DNA of 64,000 nt from Saccharicrinis sp965230625 (GTDB lineage: Bacteria > Bacteroidota > Bacteroidia > Bacteroidales > Marinilabiliaceae): NCBI GenBank assembly GCA_965230625.1, contig CBDDLL010000002.1, positions 124,001 through 188,000 on the forward strand. The letters are read 5' to 3'. The notes under the pieces are model-generated. The model did no database searches. It had not been told where the DNA came from and saw only the letters and a program-made list of their open reading frames with translations. Below are positions 27,523 through 37,293 of this stretch, in pieces. How positions within the stretch are numbered: the first letter of the stretch is position 1; each line of letters opens with the position of its first letter. The translations under genes were made by a program, and so were the position numbers.

Positions 27523-28663
27523 TAGTAATTATATTTCCTAATTCTTCAGATGTAATAAATTCGGTCTCTGGCCAATTCTTTAGAATTTGTTTTAACAAAG
27601 TTTTTAATTGGGCTAAACCTTTATCCCTGTTGCTTTTATCGTGTACACCAATATAATTAACCCGATGAGAACTTATTATAGCAGGTTTTTTCCATCTAAA
27701 AGCGCTAGAAATCTCCTCTAAACAGGAATCAACCCAATCCTTAGCTGGATCACTCGGTTCAAAAAAGCAATTACGGGTCATATATGTTATTCCATTACTT
27801 TCCTTTTGACCTAACCAATGAAACCTTTTTTTAGTTCTCCTTTGTCCAATTGGTTCATGATGTACTTTAGAAGTCGACAAATATTTAATACCTGCATCTG
27901 CACATGTTGCCATTAATTTTTCACTAAAAGGTCCATTGGGTGGAACAAAAAATGTAGCTCTATACCCTAGCAGATTTTCAAATAAATCTAATCCTGTTGT
28001 AATCACCTCCTGATGGTATTCTATATCCTCTGTATCTATAAAATCAAAAGCTGCTTGAAATTCCAAATTTATCTTAGGATCATTTGAGGTTGAGATACCC
28101 CATAATTTATTATCAAAAGCAAACTTTGTTGCTTTGTGTTCATCTCGTAAAGCTCTTAGCCATGGTTTAACATTAAGGTGTTCTCTGCCATGAAATTGAG
28201 GAACAAATAACCTTTTTTCTATTCCCTCCTTCCATAAATCATAAGAAGATTCACATCCAGGTATACTTCTTAAAGTTTCTGTAAATGGTTCGTAAAAATA
28301 TTCGCTAAAACGACTATCCTCAATCTTCTTAAAATCAGGATTGGCTAATACTGAAATAGGAGTAATAACTGCTGATCGTCTGGTAGAATCATTAACCGAC
28401 GATAACACCTCGTAAAGTGCGCTAAAATCCTCAGCAGAAGCCAGAGTATCATACTTATTAAATCTTGCACCTTCATCCGATACTAAATCAATACCATATT
28501 CAGTCAGATTTTTAAAAGCTTCTTTACTCGGCATACGTATACTTCCCCAATCATCCGACTCAATAATCACAAGTCTTCTTTTTGTACTGAATCCAGGGAT
28601 ATTAGATAAATGCCTTAAGGTTGACGGTGAAACAACTCTGCTAATCATCTTATTATCAAACAT
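27512..28663 (-). CDS. Divergent NodB-like polysaccharide deacetylase-type protein (tandem copy 1)
   Basis: 383 residues, clear paralogue of the next gene: shared NIPGFSTKRRLVIIESDDWGS (D37, D38), VPQFHGREHLN (H158, H162), TFFVPPNGPFS, GQKESNGITYMTRNCFFEP and AIISSHRVNYIG. Metal triad appears intact. No signal peptide. It starts immediately at the stop of the Wzy-like gene, with no gap. Two copies side by side suggest a heterodimer or two related substrates. Recognition as a NodB relative is by motif pattern only. Confidence 0.55.
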   Translation of the reverse strand: MFDNKMISRVVSPSTLRHLSNIPGFSTKRRLVIIESDDWGSIRMPSKEAFKNLTEYGIDLVSDEGARFNKYDTLASAEDFSALYEVLSSVNDSTRRSAVITPISVLANPDFKKIEDSRFSEYFYEPFTETLRSIPGCESSYDLWKEGIEKRLFVPQFHGREHLNVKPWLRALRDEHKATKFAFDNKLWGISTSNDPKINLEFQAAFDFIDTEDIEYHQEVITTGLDLFENLLGYRATFFVPPNGPFSEKLMATCADAGIKYLSTSKVHHEPIGQRRTKKRFHWLGQKESNGITYMTRNCFFEPSDPAKDWVDSCLEEISSAFRWKKPAIISSHRVNYIGVHDKSNRDKGLAQLKTLLKQILKNWPETEFITSEELGNIITNER

Positions 28664-29926
28664 TTAATTAAACAACACATGAGCTAGTGATAATCCCTCA
28701 ACAAATAATGGTACACCAAAACCCGGAGCAAATAACCATGCATTCATAGTATCTGATCCCTGCCTGAATACAATTGCAGCCTTTAACACTAATGGAAAAA
28801 GTCCAATTAAGGTTAAGTAACTTATTTTAGAGCCTCCAGGCCTCTTAGTGAAAAACAAAAAAACGTACATGGTAGCAAATAAGAAAAATACTAGTTGAAA
28901 CCGTGCTCCCAAAGATGGAACTGTACTTCCAATATTAACAAAGGTTAAAACCAACAAACTAAAACTAAACAGGTTACTCTCCCCTTTTCCGTTCATTAAA
29001 TGACGATAATTAGTTTTTATTATAGTAATTGCTAATAATAAATAATACATCACCATGTTTGAACCTATTTTCATAAACCAAGAAGCCTCTTGCATTGATG
29101 CCTGAATTCCTGCTGCATAATCTTCATCAGAATACATATCATATCTTTCCTGGAATACCCCTCCCATTTGAAGTGAAACCGCAGTCATAACAGGTGCAAT
29201 TAAATAAGGTATAATAAATGAAGCAATGGCAAGAGGTATATATATAGAATCACGATTACCCAAAATCAAATAAATAAAAAGTATACCATTTATTGTCAAA
29301 AAGCTCCAGTGTACTAACGTGGCTGCAAAAGTAACAATTAAAAACCTTTTATCTCCTTTTACTACAACATGGTAAACCCCAAAAATAAAAATCCAAGCCG
29401 CCGTCCACATCCTAAATCCTGAGATAGACATTATAGGTAAAAGAAATGCAAAAAAACCCAAAAATATAAGGGCATCCCAATTGGGATTTTTAACGTACTT
29501 ATCATGTAGCAAACCTATTGTCTTAAGATAAAAAAAACCATATATCGCTGCAAAAGAAGCAAATAACATCCTATGATCTGTTGTAAACCTAGATACTAAA
29601 AAGGATAAAAGTTGTTCCACAATATCTATAGAATCTTTACTCGAATAAAGATTACCTAATATTTCGAAAAGATGCGAGAATGGTAATTGACTATTCTCTT
29701 TTAATTTAAGTGCATAACCTGCAGCATCAATATAATATCCAATATCTATAACGCAAGTAAGCCCGTAGTAAATTAAAAATAGATAAACTATTTTTTTAGA
29801 CTCCTTTTTACCATAGTCAGTTAAAGCCAAAACAAAAGCCAAAAAGGGCCAAATTAAAAATAGAATATAATAATATCTACTTTTACTAACAGGCGCCATT
29901 ATTGAATTAGCTTGATAGCTTTGCAT
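28664..29926 (-). CDS. EpsG-like membrane protein, candidate Wzy polymerase
   Basis: 420 residues with roughly ten to eleven membrane segments and a short polar loop (about residues 70-105). EpsG-family features: GYYIDAAGYAL near 67-77, SRFTTDHRMLFASFAAIYGFFYLK, and SISGFRMWTAAWIFIFGVYHVVV followed by VHWSFL. It is the only polymerase-like protein in the operon, so it should join repeat units at the periplasmic face. Wzy proteins are poorly conserved, so assignment relies on topology and context. Confidence 0.75.
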   Translation of the reverse strand: MQSYQANSIMAPVSKSRYYYILFLIWPFLAFVLALTDYGKKESKKIVYLFLIYYGLTCVIDIGYYIDAAGYALKLKENSQLPFSHLFEILGNLYSSKDSIDIVEQLLSFLVSRFTTDHRMLFASFAAIYGFFYLKTIGLLHDKYVKNPNWDALIFLGFFAFLLPIMSISGFRMWTAAWIFIFGVYHVVVKGDKRFLIVTFAATLVHWSFLTINGILFIYLILGNRDSIYIPLAIASFIIPYLIAPVMTAVSLQMGGVFQERYDMYSDEDYAAGIQASMQEASWFMKIGSNMVMYYLLLAITIIKTNYRHLMNGKGESNLFSFSLLVLTFVNIGSTVPSLGARFQLVFFLFATMYVFLFFTKRPGGSKISYLTLIGLFPLVLKAAIVFRQGSDTMNAWLFAPGFGVPLFVEGLSLAHVLFN

Positions 29927-29928
29927 TC

Positions 29929-31038
29929 TTAATTAAGTAAATTTATAAATTTGTTTGATACATTGCTAATATGGAATTGTTTTGGATCAGGTATTTCCAT
30001 CTTGTTGGTATAATCCCCCTCAATAAATTTAAGAACCTCCTCGCTATTAAAATCCTGATTAATATTTAACACTGGTCTATTAACAATCGCATAATCAATA
30101 AGTTTACTTGGAGAATTTAATGTCGTATTATTATCAAAATTAATTAGAAAATCCATTTTTACTAAAATCTCCATCAGTTCACCCCTTGGAATATATCCTG
30201 AAATAACAAGTTTTTCTTTTAAGCTCTCTTTATAACCTTCTAAAACGTCTGGCATATTTGTGTATACCAAAAACTTAAATGGTTTACCTAAAGTAGATAG
30301 ATACTTCAATAAAGGTTCTGGATCACGAACTCCTTTAATAAATCCTCCAGCATAAGCAAAGGTTGGAACCTTATTATTTGGTTTGTTGTTATCACTATAG
30401 TTTAAACTGAATTGAAATCCCTGTGGTATTATTTTAATTTTATCATGAAATTCGGGATAATATGCGTTAACAGCTGATTCAATTGGAATTGCAATATACT
30501 CTGCCTTTCTTCCAAACCATCTTTCAAAATATCCAAAATAAAAAAACTTTCTAAAGGTATCTAGTACATCACCCATGTATGGATCACCACAATCTGCAAC
30601 CCAAACATTAGCAATTCTATTCTTCTTCTTTCTGGCCCATGCTACACCCCAATGTATTGGGTGTGGAACAGCAAATGAAATCAACATATCATAACCACTT
30701 TCTGATTTTAACATCTTCTTAACCCTAAACATATCTTCGATGGTAGGATATTCAAAAAACATTAAAAGCACTCTTGTAATTATACCACTTATAATTGCAA
30801 GAACCTTATTTGAATGACTAGGTATTGTTTTAAAAACAGGTTTTTTCCACATTTTTAACTTAATAGGATACTGACTTAAAAACTCGGTGTAATCGTGCTC
30901 ACGATATTTACAAATCACTGTAACTGAATGTCCCTGCCTACAAAACTCCTTAGCTAACTCAGTAACTCTATAACTACGAGGAGATATTTCCGGGTAAAAC
31001 CCGTTAGAAACCAGTAAAATATTTCTTTTTTTAGTCAT
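29929..31038 (-). CDS. GT4-like glycosyltransferase
   Basis: 369 residues, GT-B fold by pattern: NILLVSNGFYPEISPRSYRVTELAKEFCRQGHSVTVIC at the N-terminus, then IIPQGFQFSL linker, FAYAGGFIKGVRDPEPLLKYL and LVISGYIPRGELMEILVKMDFLINFDN in the donor domain, with NSPSKLIDYAIVNRPVLNI replacing the usual E-x7-E. Its start lies after a 290-base gap, the longest break inside the operon. Sugar unknown. Confidence 0.8.
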   Translation of the reverse strand: MTKKRNILLVSNGFYPEISPRSYRVTELAKEFCRQGHSVTVICKYREHDYTEFLSQYPIKLKMWKKPVFKTIPSHSNKVLAIISGIITRVLLMFFEYPTIEDMFRVKKMLKSESGYDMLISFAVPHPIHWGVAWARKKKNRIANVWVADCGDPYMGDVLDTFRKFFYFGYFERWFGRKAEYIAIPIESAVNAYYPEFHDKIKIIPQGFQFSLNYSDNNKPNNKVPTFAYAGGFIKGVRDPEPLLKYLSTLGKPFKFLVYTNMPDVLEGYKESLKEKLVISGYIPRGELMEILVKMDFLINFDNNTTLNSPSKLIDYAIVNRPVLNINQDFNSEEVLKFIEGDYTNKMEIPDPKQFHISNVSNKFINLLN

Positions 31039-31157
31039 TTGTCATATTCAGTTTAAAAAGCTTATTCCATTCAAAATAAAAGATATGTGTCACGCAATGT
31101 CTAATTAGATATTTTCTTTTAAGTTTTATTAGAAACTATTTAAATACCTTCATTATA

Positions 31158-31238
31158 TCAAGCGTCTTTTCTTTTAATACTCTTTAAATTTCTTTCTATT
31201 AGCTCAACAAATTTGCTTTTATCAAACAAAAGGTACAT
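31158..31238 (-). pseudogene. 26-codon protein-like frame, possible remnant
   Basis: In the gap between the GT2 gene at 31332 and the GT gene at 29929, an ATG at 31238 opens a frame reading MYLLFDKSKFVELIERNLKS and ending RKDA at 31158. The frame is open a few codons further upstream to a TAA. The amphipathic lysine-rich tail resembles the C-terminus of many glycosyltransferases, so this may be what is left of a deleted gene. It could equally be chance. Confidence 0.25.
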
Positions 31239-31331
31239 CCTAATAATTCTAAAAACTTAACTTAAACAGTTTCTTGTTACTAATAGTAAACTTGTTAATT
31301 CAACCAGTTTATCTACGTGAAAAATATCCTT

Positions 31332-32366
31332 TTACGCACGCTTCAACTGTTCTATTCTTAATTTTAACACCGTAGCAAAGGATTTAAGTAATAAATGCAT
31401 ATATAATATGCTAATAGATTTATTGTATAATGTACCTAATTTTTTGTACAATTCATTACAACCTGTTAAATCAAGGTGTTTTAAGTTATTTTCTTTTAAT
31501 AGCTTATTGATCAAGAATATTTTTGAAAACCTACTAACTGTTGTAATAGAAGATACTGTTAACACTACAAATTTAACAATAGGTTGATTAATAAAATTAA
31601 CGTTCTTTTTTAAAGACTTATGTTCTATTTGGAAATCTTGTAAACTTTTTGCTGCTAACAAAAAGCCTTTTAATGCCCTATCCGAATTAAAAAGGTTGGA
31701 GTGTGTTGCAGATCCTGGTCTGGTAGTACGTTGTAAAAAAGATCCCTTTTCAAAAATACACCTTTCGGCTAAATAAAGAATTCTTACTAAAAATTCACCA
31801 TCCTCCAGGTAAGGTACATCAGGAATAAACCTAAGATTATTCCTGTCCATAAATTCCCTTAAAAAAAGAACAGCCCATAATCTATCTGGATCAGGTACTC
31901 CTTTCCTTCTTGTTATTGCATACGCCTCTTCTCCTTTATAAAGGGTATTTGCATAATTATCTGTAAAAACCTTGTTAGTTACTTCTCCATTCCCATCTAA
32001 TATAGTATACCCAAGAAAAGATACATTAATATCTTGTTGTTCGGCGTTTTGCAATACTTGGCTAAAACTATTAATATCAACATAATCATCTGGATCGATA
32101 AACAATAAGTACTTGCCTCTGGCTTTATTCATACCATTGTTTCTTGCTCTTGAAACACCTTGATTTTGTTGATCGATTAAAACAATGTTATCAAATTCAT
32201 TTTGAAGTTTTTGGACAACTTCCTTACAATTATCAGGAGATCCATCATTTACACAAATAACCTCATACTCTTCTCTAGAAATATCCTGATTTTCAAGACT
32301 TCGTATGCATCTTTCCACATAAGGTCCTACCTTGTACATGGGAAGTATAATTGAAAGGCGCAACAT
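31332..32366 (-). CDS. GT2 family glycosyltransferase
   Basis: 344 residues. GT-A fold of family 2: LSIILPMYKVGPYVERCIRSL at the N-terminus, VICVNDGSPDN (nucleotide-binding Asp), GVSRARNNGMNKARGKYLLFIDPDDYV with the DPDD metal-binding motif near 92-95, and VPYLEDGEFLVRIL with the catalytic-base-type ED pair. The C-terminal 100 residues are helical and basic, likely membrane-associated. Inverting transferase of unknown sugar. Confidence 0.9.
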   Translation of the reverse strand: MLRLSIILPMYKVGPYVERCIRSLENQDISREEYEVICVNDGSPDNCKEVVQKLQNEFDNIVLIDQQNQGVSRARNNGMNKARGKYLLFIDPDDYVDINSFSQVLQNAEQQDINVSFLGYTILDGNGEVTNKVFTDNYANTLYKGEEAYAITRRKGVPDPDRLWAVLFLREFMDRNNLRFIPDVPYLEDGEFLVRILYLAERCIFEKGSFLQRTTRPGSATHSNLFNSDRALKGFLLAAKSLQDFQIEHKSLKKNVNFINQPIVKFVVLTVSSITTVSRFSKIFLINKLLKENNLKHLDLTGCNELYKKLGTLYNKSISILYMHLLLKSFATVLKLRIEQLKRA

Positions 32367-32410
32367 ATCAGTTATTAAATTTTAGAGTTTCAATTAATTT
32401 TTACGGTATA

Positions 32411-33385
32411 TTACTCCATGTAGAACTCAGAGTTTTCGATCTCCTTATTAACGATCTTTTTAATTTTTATAAAATAATAAAACGGATTTAAAATCTTTGT
32501 TAGAATATAATATAAGATACCATTAAGATTGTTATTTACCTTCATAACCTTATTCCTGAATAATTGAGACACTAACCAAGTAAACTGTTGGTTTAACTTT
32601 ACATCGGTGGGTAAATTTGGGTAAGTATAAATTTTTCTAAACGTTTCTTGTTTAAAATAATTTGGATTAATCAAGTCTCCTTTATTATTATTGTTTATTG
32701 CCTGACTATGTTTACGGTAATTAACTGTTGCTTTATCCATAAAATTTAATTTATGTCCATTACTAGTTAAGTTTAACCATAAGGGATAATCTTCCAAAAG
32801 TTTAAATCTTTCGTCAAATCCTCCTACTGATAAAATTGTTTCCTTGTGTATAAACAATGAAGGTGTATAATGCACCCTATCAGTAATTAAAAGCATTCGG
32901 TATTGCGATTCCGCAGATCTCTCTGGGGCTACAATGCTAGTTGGAATGAAAGGATCATTTGGTATTCTTTTTAGAAAGTTTTTCTCCTCAAAGGTTTCCT
33001 CATATAAATCTATTAGTGAAAAAAGAACCTTTATATCAGGGTTTGAAGATACCTGCTCAATATTATCTTTAATACAATCCTTCTTTAAAGTATCATCACC
33101 TGCCGGAATACATAACCATTCTCCAGTAGCTTCTTTTAATCCTCGATTAGCATTTGCAGAAACTCCTGTATTTACCTCTGATTCAACAAGGATGCACCTT
33201 TTAAAACGACTTTCATTATCCTTTATCCAAGATTTACAAACTGCAATTGTATCATCTTTAGAACAATCATCTGTTATAATCAACTCAACTTCGATCCAAG
33301 ATTGCTTTGCAATACTATCTAAAGTCTCAATTACAAAACGAGACGAATTATAAGTTACAACTACTACTGATACCAGAGAATTCAC
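32411..33385 (-). CDS. GT2 family glycosyltransferase
   Basis: 324 residues. VSVVVVTYNSSRFVIETLDSI and LIITDDCSKDDTI form the nucleotide-binding half, GVSANANRGLKEATGEWLCIPAGDDTL holds the metal motif, and GGFDERFKLLEDYPLWLNLTSNGHKL supplies the ED motif. The metal motif GDD is a known GT2 variant of DxD. A hydrophobic patch near residues 285-305 may touch the membrane. Co-transcribed between the flippase and the other GT2 gene. Confidence 0.9.
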   Translation of the reverse strand: MNSLVSVVVVTYNSSRFVIETLDSIAKQSWIEVELIITDDCSKDDTIAVCKSWIKDNESRFKRCILVESEVNTGVSANANRGLKEATGEWLCIPAGDDTLKKDCIKDNIEQVSSNPDIKVLFSLIDLYEETFEEKNFLKRIPNDPFIPTSIVAPERSAESQYRMLLITDRVHYTPSLFIHKETILSVGGFDERFKLLEDYPLWLNLTSNGHKLNFMDKATVNYRKHSQAINNNNKGDLINPNYFKQETFRKIYTYPNLPTDVKLNQQFTWLVSQLFRNKVMKVNNNLNGILYYILTKILNPFYYFIKIKKIVNKEIENSEFYME

Positions 33386-33426
33386 AATGAATATAGATTA
33401 TAATTATATTTATTTCTCAAATTTTA

Positions 33427-35049
33427 TTACTTAATGCGTTTTTTTATTTTCTCAACTACTAATTGCTTTAAATCCATTAGCTCATTTAGCTTATGGTATG
33501 AATATAAAACGGTTATAATTAAAACAGCAATCCCCGCAGCATATTTACCAATTACATTAGGAATAAATACAGTAAGAAAAGACAAAACGACAAATCCATA
33601 AGTAATTAAAAACTTACCATAAAAACCTTTAGGAAAATTAAATTTATACCTAGTCCTTAAAACTGCAAATGCAATTACTCCTCCGAAAAGAAAAGAAAAA
33701 ATAAAAGATATTCCCAATCCATTAAGTCCTAATAAATAATAGAAAATTAAATTCAATGATAGAATTATAACACCAGAAATTATTTCCAGAATTAAAAACA
33801 ATTTTCCATCTCCTTTTGCCAAAAAAACATAACCCATGGCCCAAGATACTGCCTTAAACTGCATACCTAGTACCGTGAGGTTAGCAAACATAACAATTGG
33901 CAAAAATTCAGGTGTATATAATACTCTTACTACAATAGGCATTGTAACTATTAATAATGCCAGTAATGGAGACATTATTAATAATGCTGTTTCTGCTTGT
34001 TGACTAACCAGCTTACTTATCTTTAAGTTATCATCTTGTATAGCCGAAAGTCTAGGAAAGTAATCAGTTGCCATAGCAGTAAACACTACTCCAGTGTATT
34101 GTCCAACAACTCCCCATCCTGCATTATAAAGACCAACATGCTCTAAGCCACCAACATTGCTTATAAATGCATTTAGTACATAAATAGATACAGATCCAAT
34201 AAATCCGGCTAAAGTCATTGATACACCTAACTTAGCCATAGAAAATCCTTTATTCCAAACCTCTTTATTGGTTAACTCTACTTTTCTTACTTTAATTTTA
34301 CGAGAGAAATACCAGTTTAAGATAAATACTGTAGCCCCAGCTAAGATAATTGAAGGCATAATTCCCTCTGCACCATAGAAATAGTATAAAGGTATTGAAG
34401 TAGCTAATCCTAATGCAGAACCAAGAAAGCCTGCTTTAGCCAGTTCTTTTAACATTCTACTACCTTGCAATATTGCCTTATGACTTTCACTAAGTGCATT
34501 CAACAATAAAGTAATTGATAACCAAACAAAGGCCCAAGTATAATCTTTATTACCAAAAGACCATTCACTTAGCATTGGTGCCAAAGCTAGGGTAACCAGT
34601 GTTCCAAAAATACCGGTTATCCAAGCGCATCTTTTTAAGATCCTAATAATTTTTGATATTTTAATATCATCACCCTTCGCATTAGCATCTGATACATCTC
34701 TTATGGCCCCAAAAGCTATACCCAAACCAGTTATGGTAATTATCATCTGTAATGGTGTATTAAATAAGCCAATAATACCTACTCCTGCAGCTCCCAATAG
34801 TACTGCTATAAATTTAACTCTGACAACTCCAATTAAAATATTAAAAACCTGTACACCACCGAATAACGATGTTGCTTTAAATATTTGACGGTAAGAAGAC
34901 TTATCAGATTCTTCTGATACATTTTTACTATTATTTTGTTCGCTATCTATCTCCTTCTGATCAACAGAATTGGGTATTAACTTCTCCTCCACTTCAACAA
35001 TATCAATGTGTGATGTAACCTGATTTATATTTCGATTCTCTTTATCCAA
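33427..35049 (-). CDS. wzx: Wzx-type polysaccharide flippase with long hydrophilic N-terminal tail
   Basis: 540 residues. Residues 1-50 are a polar, acidic tail with no membrane segment; from SSYRQIFKATSLFGGVQVFNI on the protein is a typical O-antigen flippase (MOP superfamily) with about 12-14 membrane helices, including VAVLLGAAGVGIIGLFNTP, a hallmark of this subgroup. It would flip the lipid-linked repeat unit to the periplasm. The tail is unusual for Wzx; no good alternative start occurs near residue 50, so it is probably translated. A second flippase of another subgroup lies at 47676. Confidence 0.88.
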   Translation of the reverse strand: MDKENRNINQVTSHIDIVEVEEKLIPNSVDQKEIDSEQNNSKNVSEESDKSSYRQIFKATSLFGGVQVFNILIGVVRVKFIAVLLGAAGVGIIGLFNTPLQMIITITGLGIAFGAIRDVSDANAKGDDIKISKIIRILKRCAWITGIFGTLVTLALAPMLSEWSFGNKDYTWAFVWLSITLLLNALSESHKAILQGSRMLKELAKAGFLGSALGLATSIPLYYFYGAEGIMPSIILAGATVFILNWYFSRKIKVRKVELTNKEVWNKGFSMAKLGVSMTLAGFIGSVSIYVLNAFISNVGGLEHVGLYNAGWGVVGQYTGVVFTAMATDYFPRLSAIQDDNLKISKLVSQQAETALLIMSPLLALLIVTMPIVVRVLYTPEFLPIVMFANLTVLGMQFKAVSWAMGYVFLAKGDGKLFLILEIISGVIILSLNLIFYYLLGLNGLGISFIFSFLFGGVIAFAVLRTRYKFNFPKGFYGKFLITYGFVVLSFLTVFIPNVIGKYAAGIAVLIITVLYSYHKLNELMDLKQLVVEKIKKRIK

Positions 35050-35082
35050 CTTACTGCTTTTATTTATAACCTAATGTACCTA

Positions 35083-36231
35083 TTAAAAGCAATTTAAGTC
35101 ATTCACCACCTTCTCTGCTTCGGCATTTGATAGCACCTGACTAATTGGTAGACTTAAGACCTCATCATGAATTTTTTCTGTAATTGGATAAGTAAGGTGA
35201 TTATATTCAATATATGCTTTTTGTTTATGTGGAGGAATGGGATAATGTATAAGTGTTTGAATTTCCTTATTTTTTAAGTATTCCTGTAGCTTCTCTCTTT
35301 GAGTATGACGAATTACAAAAAGATGCCATACATGTTCTTCAGCTTTCTTGGGCAATTGAGTACTATTTAATTGAGGTAATATTATATCAGGATGTTTTAT
35401 ATTATCAATATAATACTGTGCAATCTCCCTTCTTCTTTGGTTATCCTCATCAAGTTTTTCAAGCTTAATCCTTAATCCTGCTGCTTGTATTTCATCAAGT
35501 CTTGAATTAAGCCCCCTATAACTATTCACATACTTTTTGCTCGAACCATAGTTTGCCAAAGCTCTTATCACTTTTTCCAATTCCATATCATTAGTCGTTA
35601 CTGCTCCACCATCTCCTAATGCTCCTAAATTTTTGCCCGGATAAAAACTATGTCCTGCTACGTCACCTAAAGATCCTGTTCTTATCTTAGTATTTGTAAA
35701 CTTACGATCTGTTAATTTGGAATCTATAATTGCTCCTGCTGCTTGTGCATTATCCTCAATTACCTTAAGGTCATACACTTTAGCTAATCTCTCAATTTCT
35801 TTGTCCCAACATGCTTGACCATATAAATGAACAATCATTATAGCTCTTGTTTTTGCCGAAATATATTGTTCTATATTTGATATACCTATATTGTAATTAT
35901 TGATATCTGGTTCAATAAATACTGGTATTAAGTTATTATCTGTGATAGCAAGTACAGAAGCAATATAAGTATTTGCAGGTACTATCACCTCATCACCCTC
36001 TTGCATAATTCCCATCTCGATATATGCCTTAAATATTAACCTAAGTGCATCAAGGCCATTGGCAGTTCCAATACAACTATCTGTACCTATATAAGATGCA
36101 TACTCCTTCTCAAAAGCATTCACTTGTTCACCTAATAGAAACCACCCACTTTTAACTACTGAATCTATTGCTTCAGATAATTGAGGTTGAAAACTTTCCG
36201 TTATCTTTTTTATATCTAAAAACTTTATCAT
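35083..36231 (-). CDS. FdtB/QdtB-like dTDP-3-amino-sugar transaminase (DegT family)
   Basis: 382 residues. KFLDIKKITESFQPQLSEAI and GWFLLGEQVNAFEKEYA are typical of the FdtB/QdtB/DesV group, GTANGLDALRLIF binds the cofactor phosphate, VIEDNAQAAGA gives the ring-N Asp, and HSFYPGKNLGALGDGGAV gives PLP lysine K200. With the two FdtA-like cupins at 38229 and 38645 it should convert a dTDP-3-keto-6-deoxyhexose to dTDP-Fuc3N or dTDP-Qui3N. RmlA/RmlB, which make the precursor, are not in the window. Confidence 0.85.
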   Translation of the reverse strand: MIKFLDIKKITESFQPQLSEAIDSVVKSGWFLLGEQVNAFEKEYASYIGTDSCIGTANGLDALRLIFKAYIEMGIMQEGDEVIVPANTYIASVLAITDNNLIPVFIEPDINNYNIGISNIEQYISAKTRAIMIVHLYGQACWDKEIERLAKVYDLKVIEDNAQAAGAIIDSKLTDRKFTNTKIRTGSLGDVAGHSFYPGKNLGALGDGGAVTTNDMELEKVIRALANYGSSKKYVNSYRGLNSRLDEIQAAGLRIKLEKLDEDNQRRREIAQYYIDNIKHPDIILPQLNSTQLPKKAEEHVWHLFVIRHTQREKLQEYLKNKEIQTLIHYPIPPHKQKAYIEYNHLTYPITEKIHDEVLSLPISQVLSNAEAEKVVNDLNCF

Positions 36232-36240
36232 TTTAACAAT

Positions 36241-37167
36241 TTATATAAGATTGTTTTTTAACAAAAAGGATTTAAAAACTTCGTAAAAATAATCAAGATC
36301 ACTATCTATTAATCCTTGATGAACAGGAAGGAAAAATGCTTTTTCACCATAAAAAACACTACATTGAATACCATGATCATAATAGTAATTTTTAAGCTCC
36401 TGTAAATCCAAGTCATACTTATCAGTTTTAAACATAAATACACCTGGTACAATTTCATTCTCAATAGTAAACCTTTCTGGAAAACCTAATGCAGTAAACT
36501 TCTCCTTCAAATAGTTATAATTTTTTATCCTTTTATCAACAATCTCTTCTTTTGAATCAATATATTGAGATAAAACATTTTTAATATAAATAAGTATTTC
36601 ACTCTCTATCTCATAATTATCTCTCTGCTCACCAAGATCATTGGCTACTAACAATCCTCCTATTTGTAATGGAAATGTTTTTGGAAAACTATAAACAACA
36701 AAGTCTCCTATACTTCCTGGTTTTGCACCAATTCCTCCAGAAAAAAAAGTATTTGCACAATCCTCAATTATAGGTAAATCATATTTTTTTAGTTCTTCCG
36801 GGTGATGATAAGGAAAACCAAACTCGTGATTTAGAAAAATAACCTTTGTTTCAGGTAGAAATTCTCGTGACCATTTGCAGAATTTTTCAATTTCCTTTGT
36901 TACACATCCACTTATATAAAAATTACCTGATGTAGTTAGTATTGTTACAACATCATTCTTCTTTAATTCCAAACCGCTTAATGCCAAATTAATTGCCTTA
37001 CGACCATTCTCAGTATACATAAACTCACGTCCTTCAAATCTTTCTTTAAAGTAATTATCAATTTTATCACTTTGTGCTAACAGTCGATTTTTTGATAAGT
37101 CTTTTGTTTGAAATGGACCAATGTGATAACAAGGTAGGCTATAAGGATCTGGATTTATTATAAACAT
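36241..37167 (-). CDS. Divergent DegT-like PLP-dependent enzyme
   Basis: 308 residues, clearly shorter than canonical DegT enzymes. YTENGRKAINLAL is the phosphate-binding helix, LPIIEDCANTFF gives the ring-N Asp D136, and VVYSFPKTFPLQIGGLLV gives the PLP lysine K163. The C-terminal domain is compact. It lies between the FdtB-like transaminase and a FemAB/GNAT-like gene, the same combination as at 14005-16230. Substrate unknown; an aminotransferase is most likely, but the shortened form may do different PLP chemistry. Confidence 0.65.
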   Translation of the reverse strand: MFIINPDPYSLPCYHIGPFQTKDLSKNRLLAQSDKIDNYFKERFEGREFMYTENGRKAINLALSGLELKKNDVVTILTTSGNFYISGCVTKEIEKFCKWSREFLPETKVIFLNHEFGFPYHHPEELKKYDLPIIEDCANTFFSGGIGAKPGSIGDFVVYSFPKTFPLQIGGLLVANDLGEQRDNYEIESEILIYIKNVLSQYIDSKEEIVDKRIKNYNYLKEKFTALGFPERFTIENEIVPGVFMFKTDKYDLDLQELKNYYYDHGIQCSVFYGEKAFFLPVHQGLIDSDLDYFYEVFKSFLLKNNLI

Positions 37168-37293
37168 ACTACTTAATTTATAGTTCCTAGTTTATTTCAA
37201 TAAATGTTTTTGTTAAAGAACGAGTTAATTTTAATTATTTAATGTTTAGTATAACTTGAAGAAAGCCAATATTTGGCTTTAAAATATGTAGGT

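Noticed and set aside
32934..33353. 139-codon open frame on the plus strand
   Set aside because: It lies antisense within a well-supported GT2 gene; low-complexity Ser/Phe-rich translation with no domain pattern.
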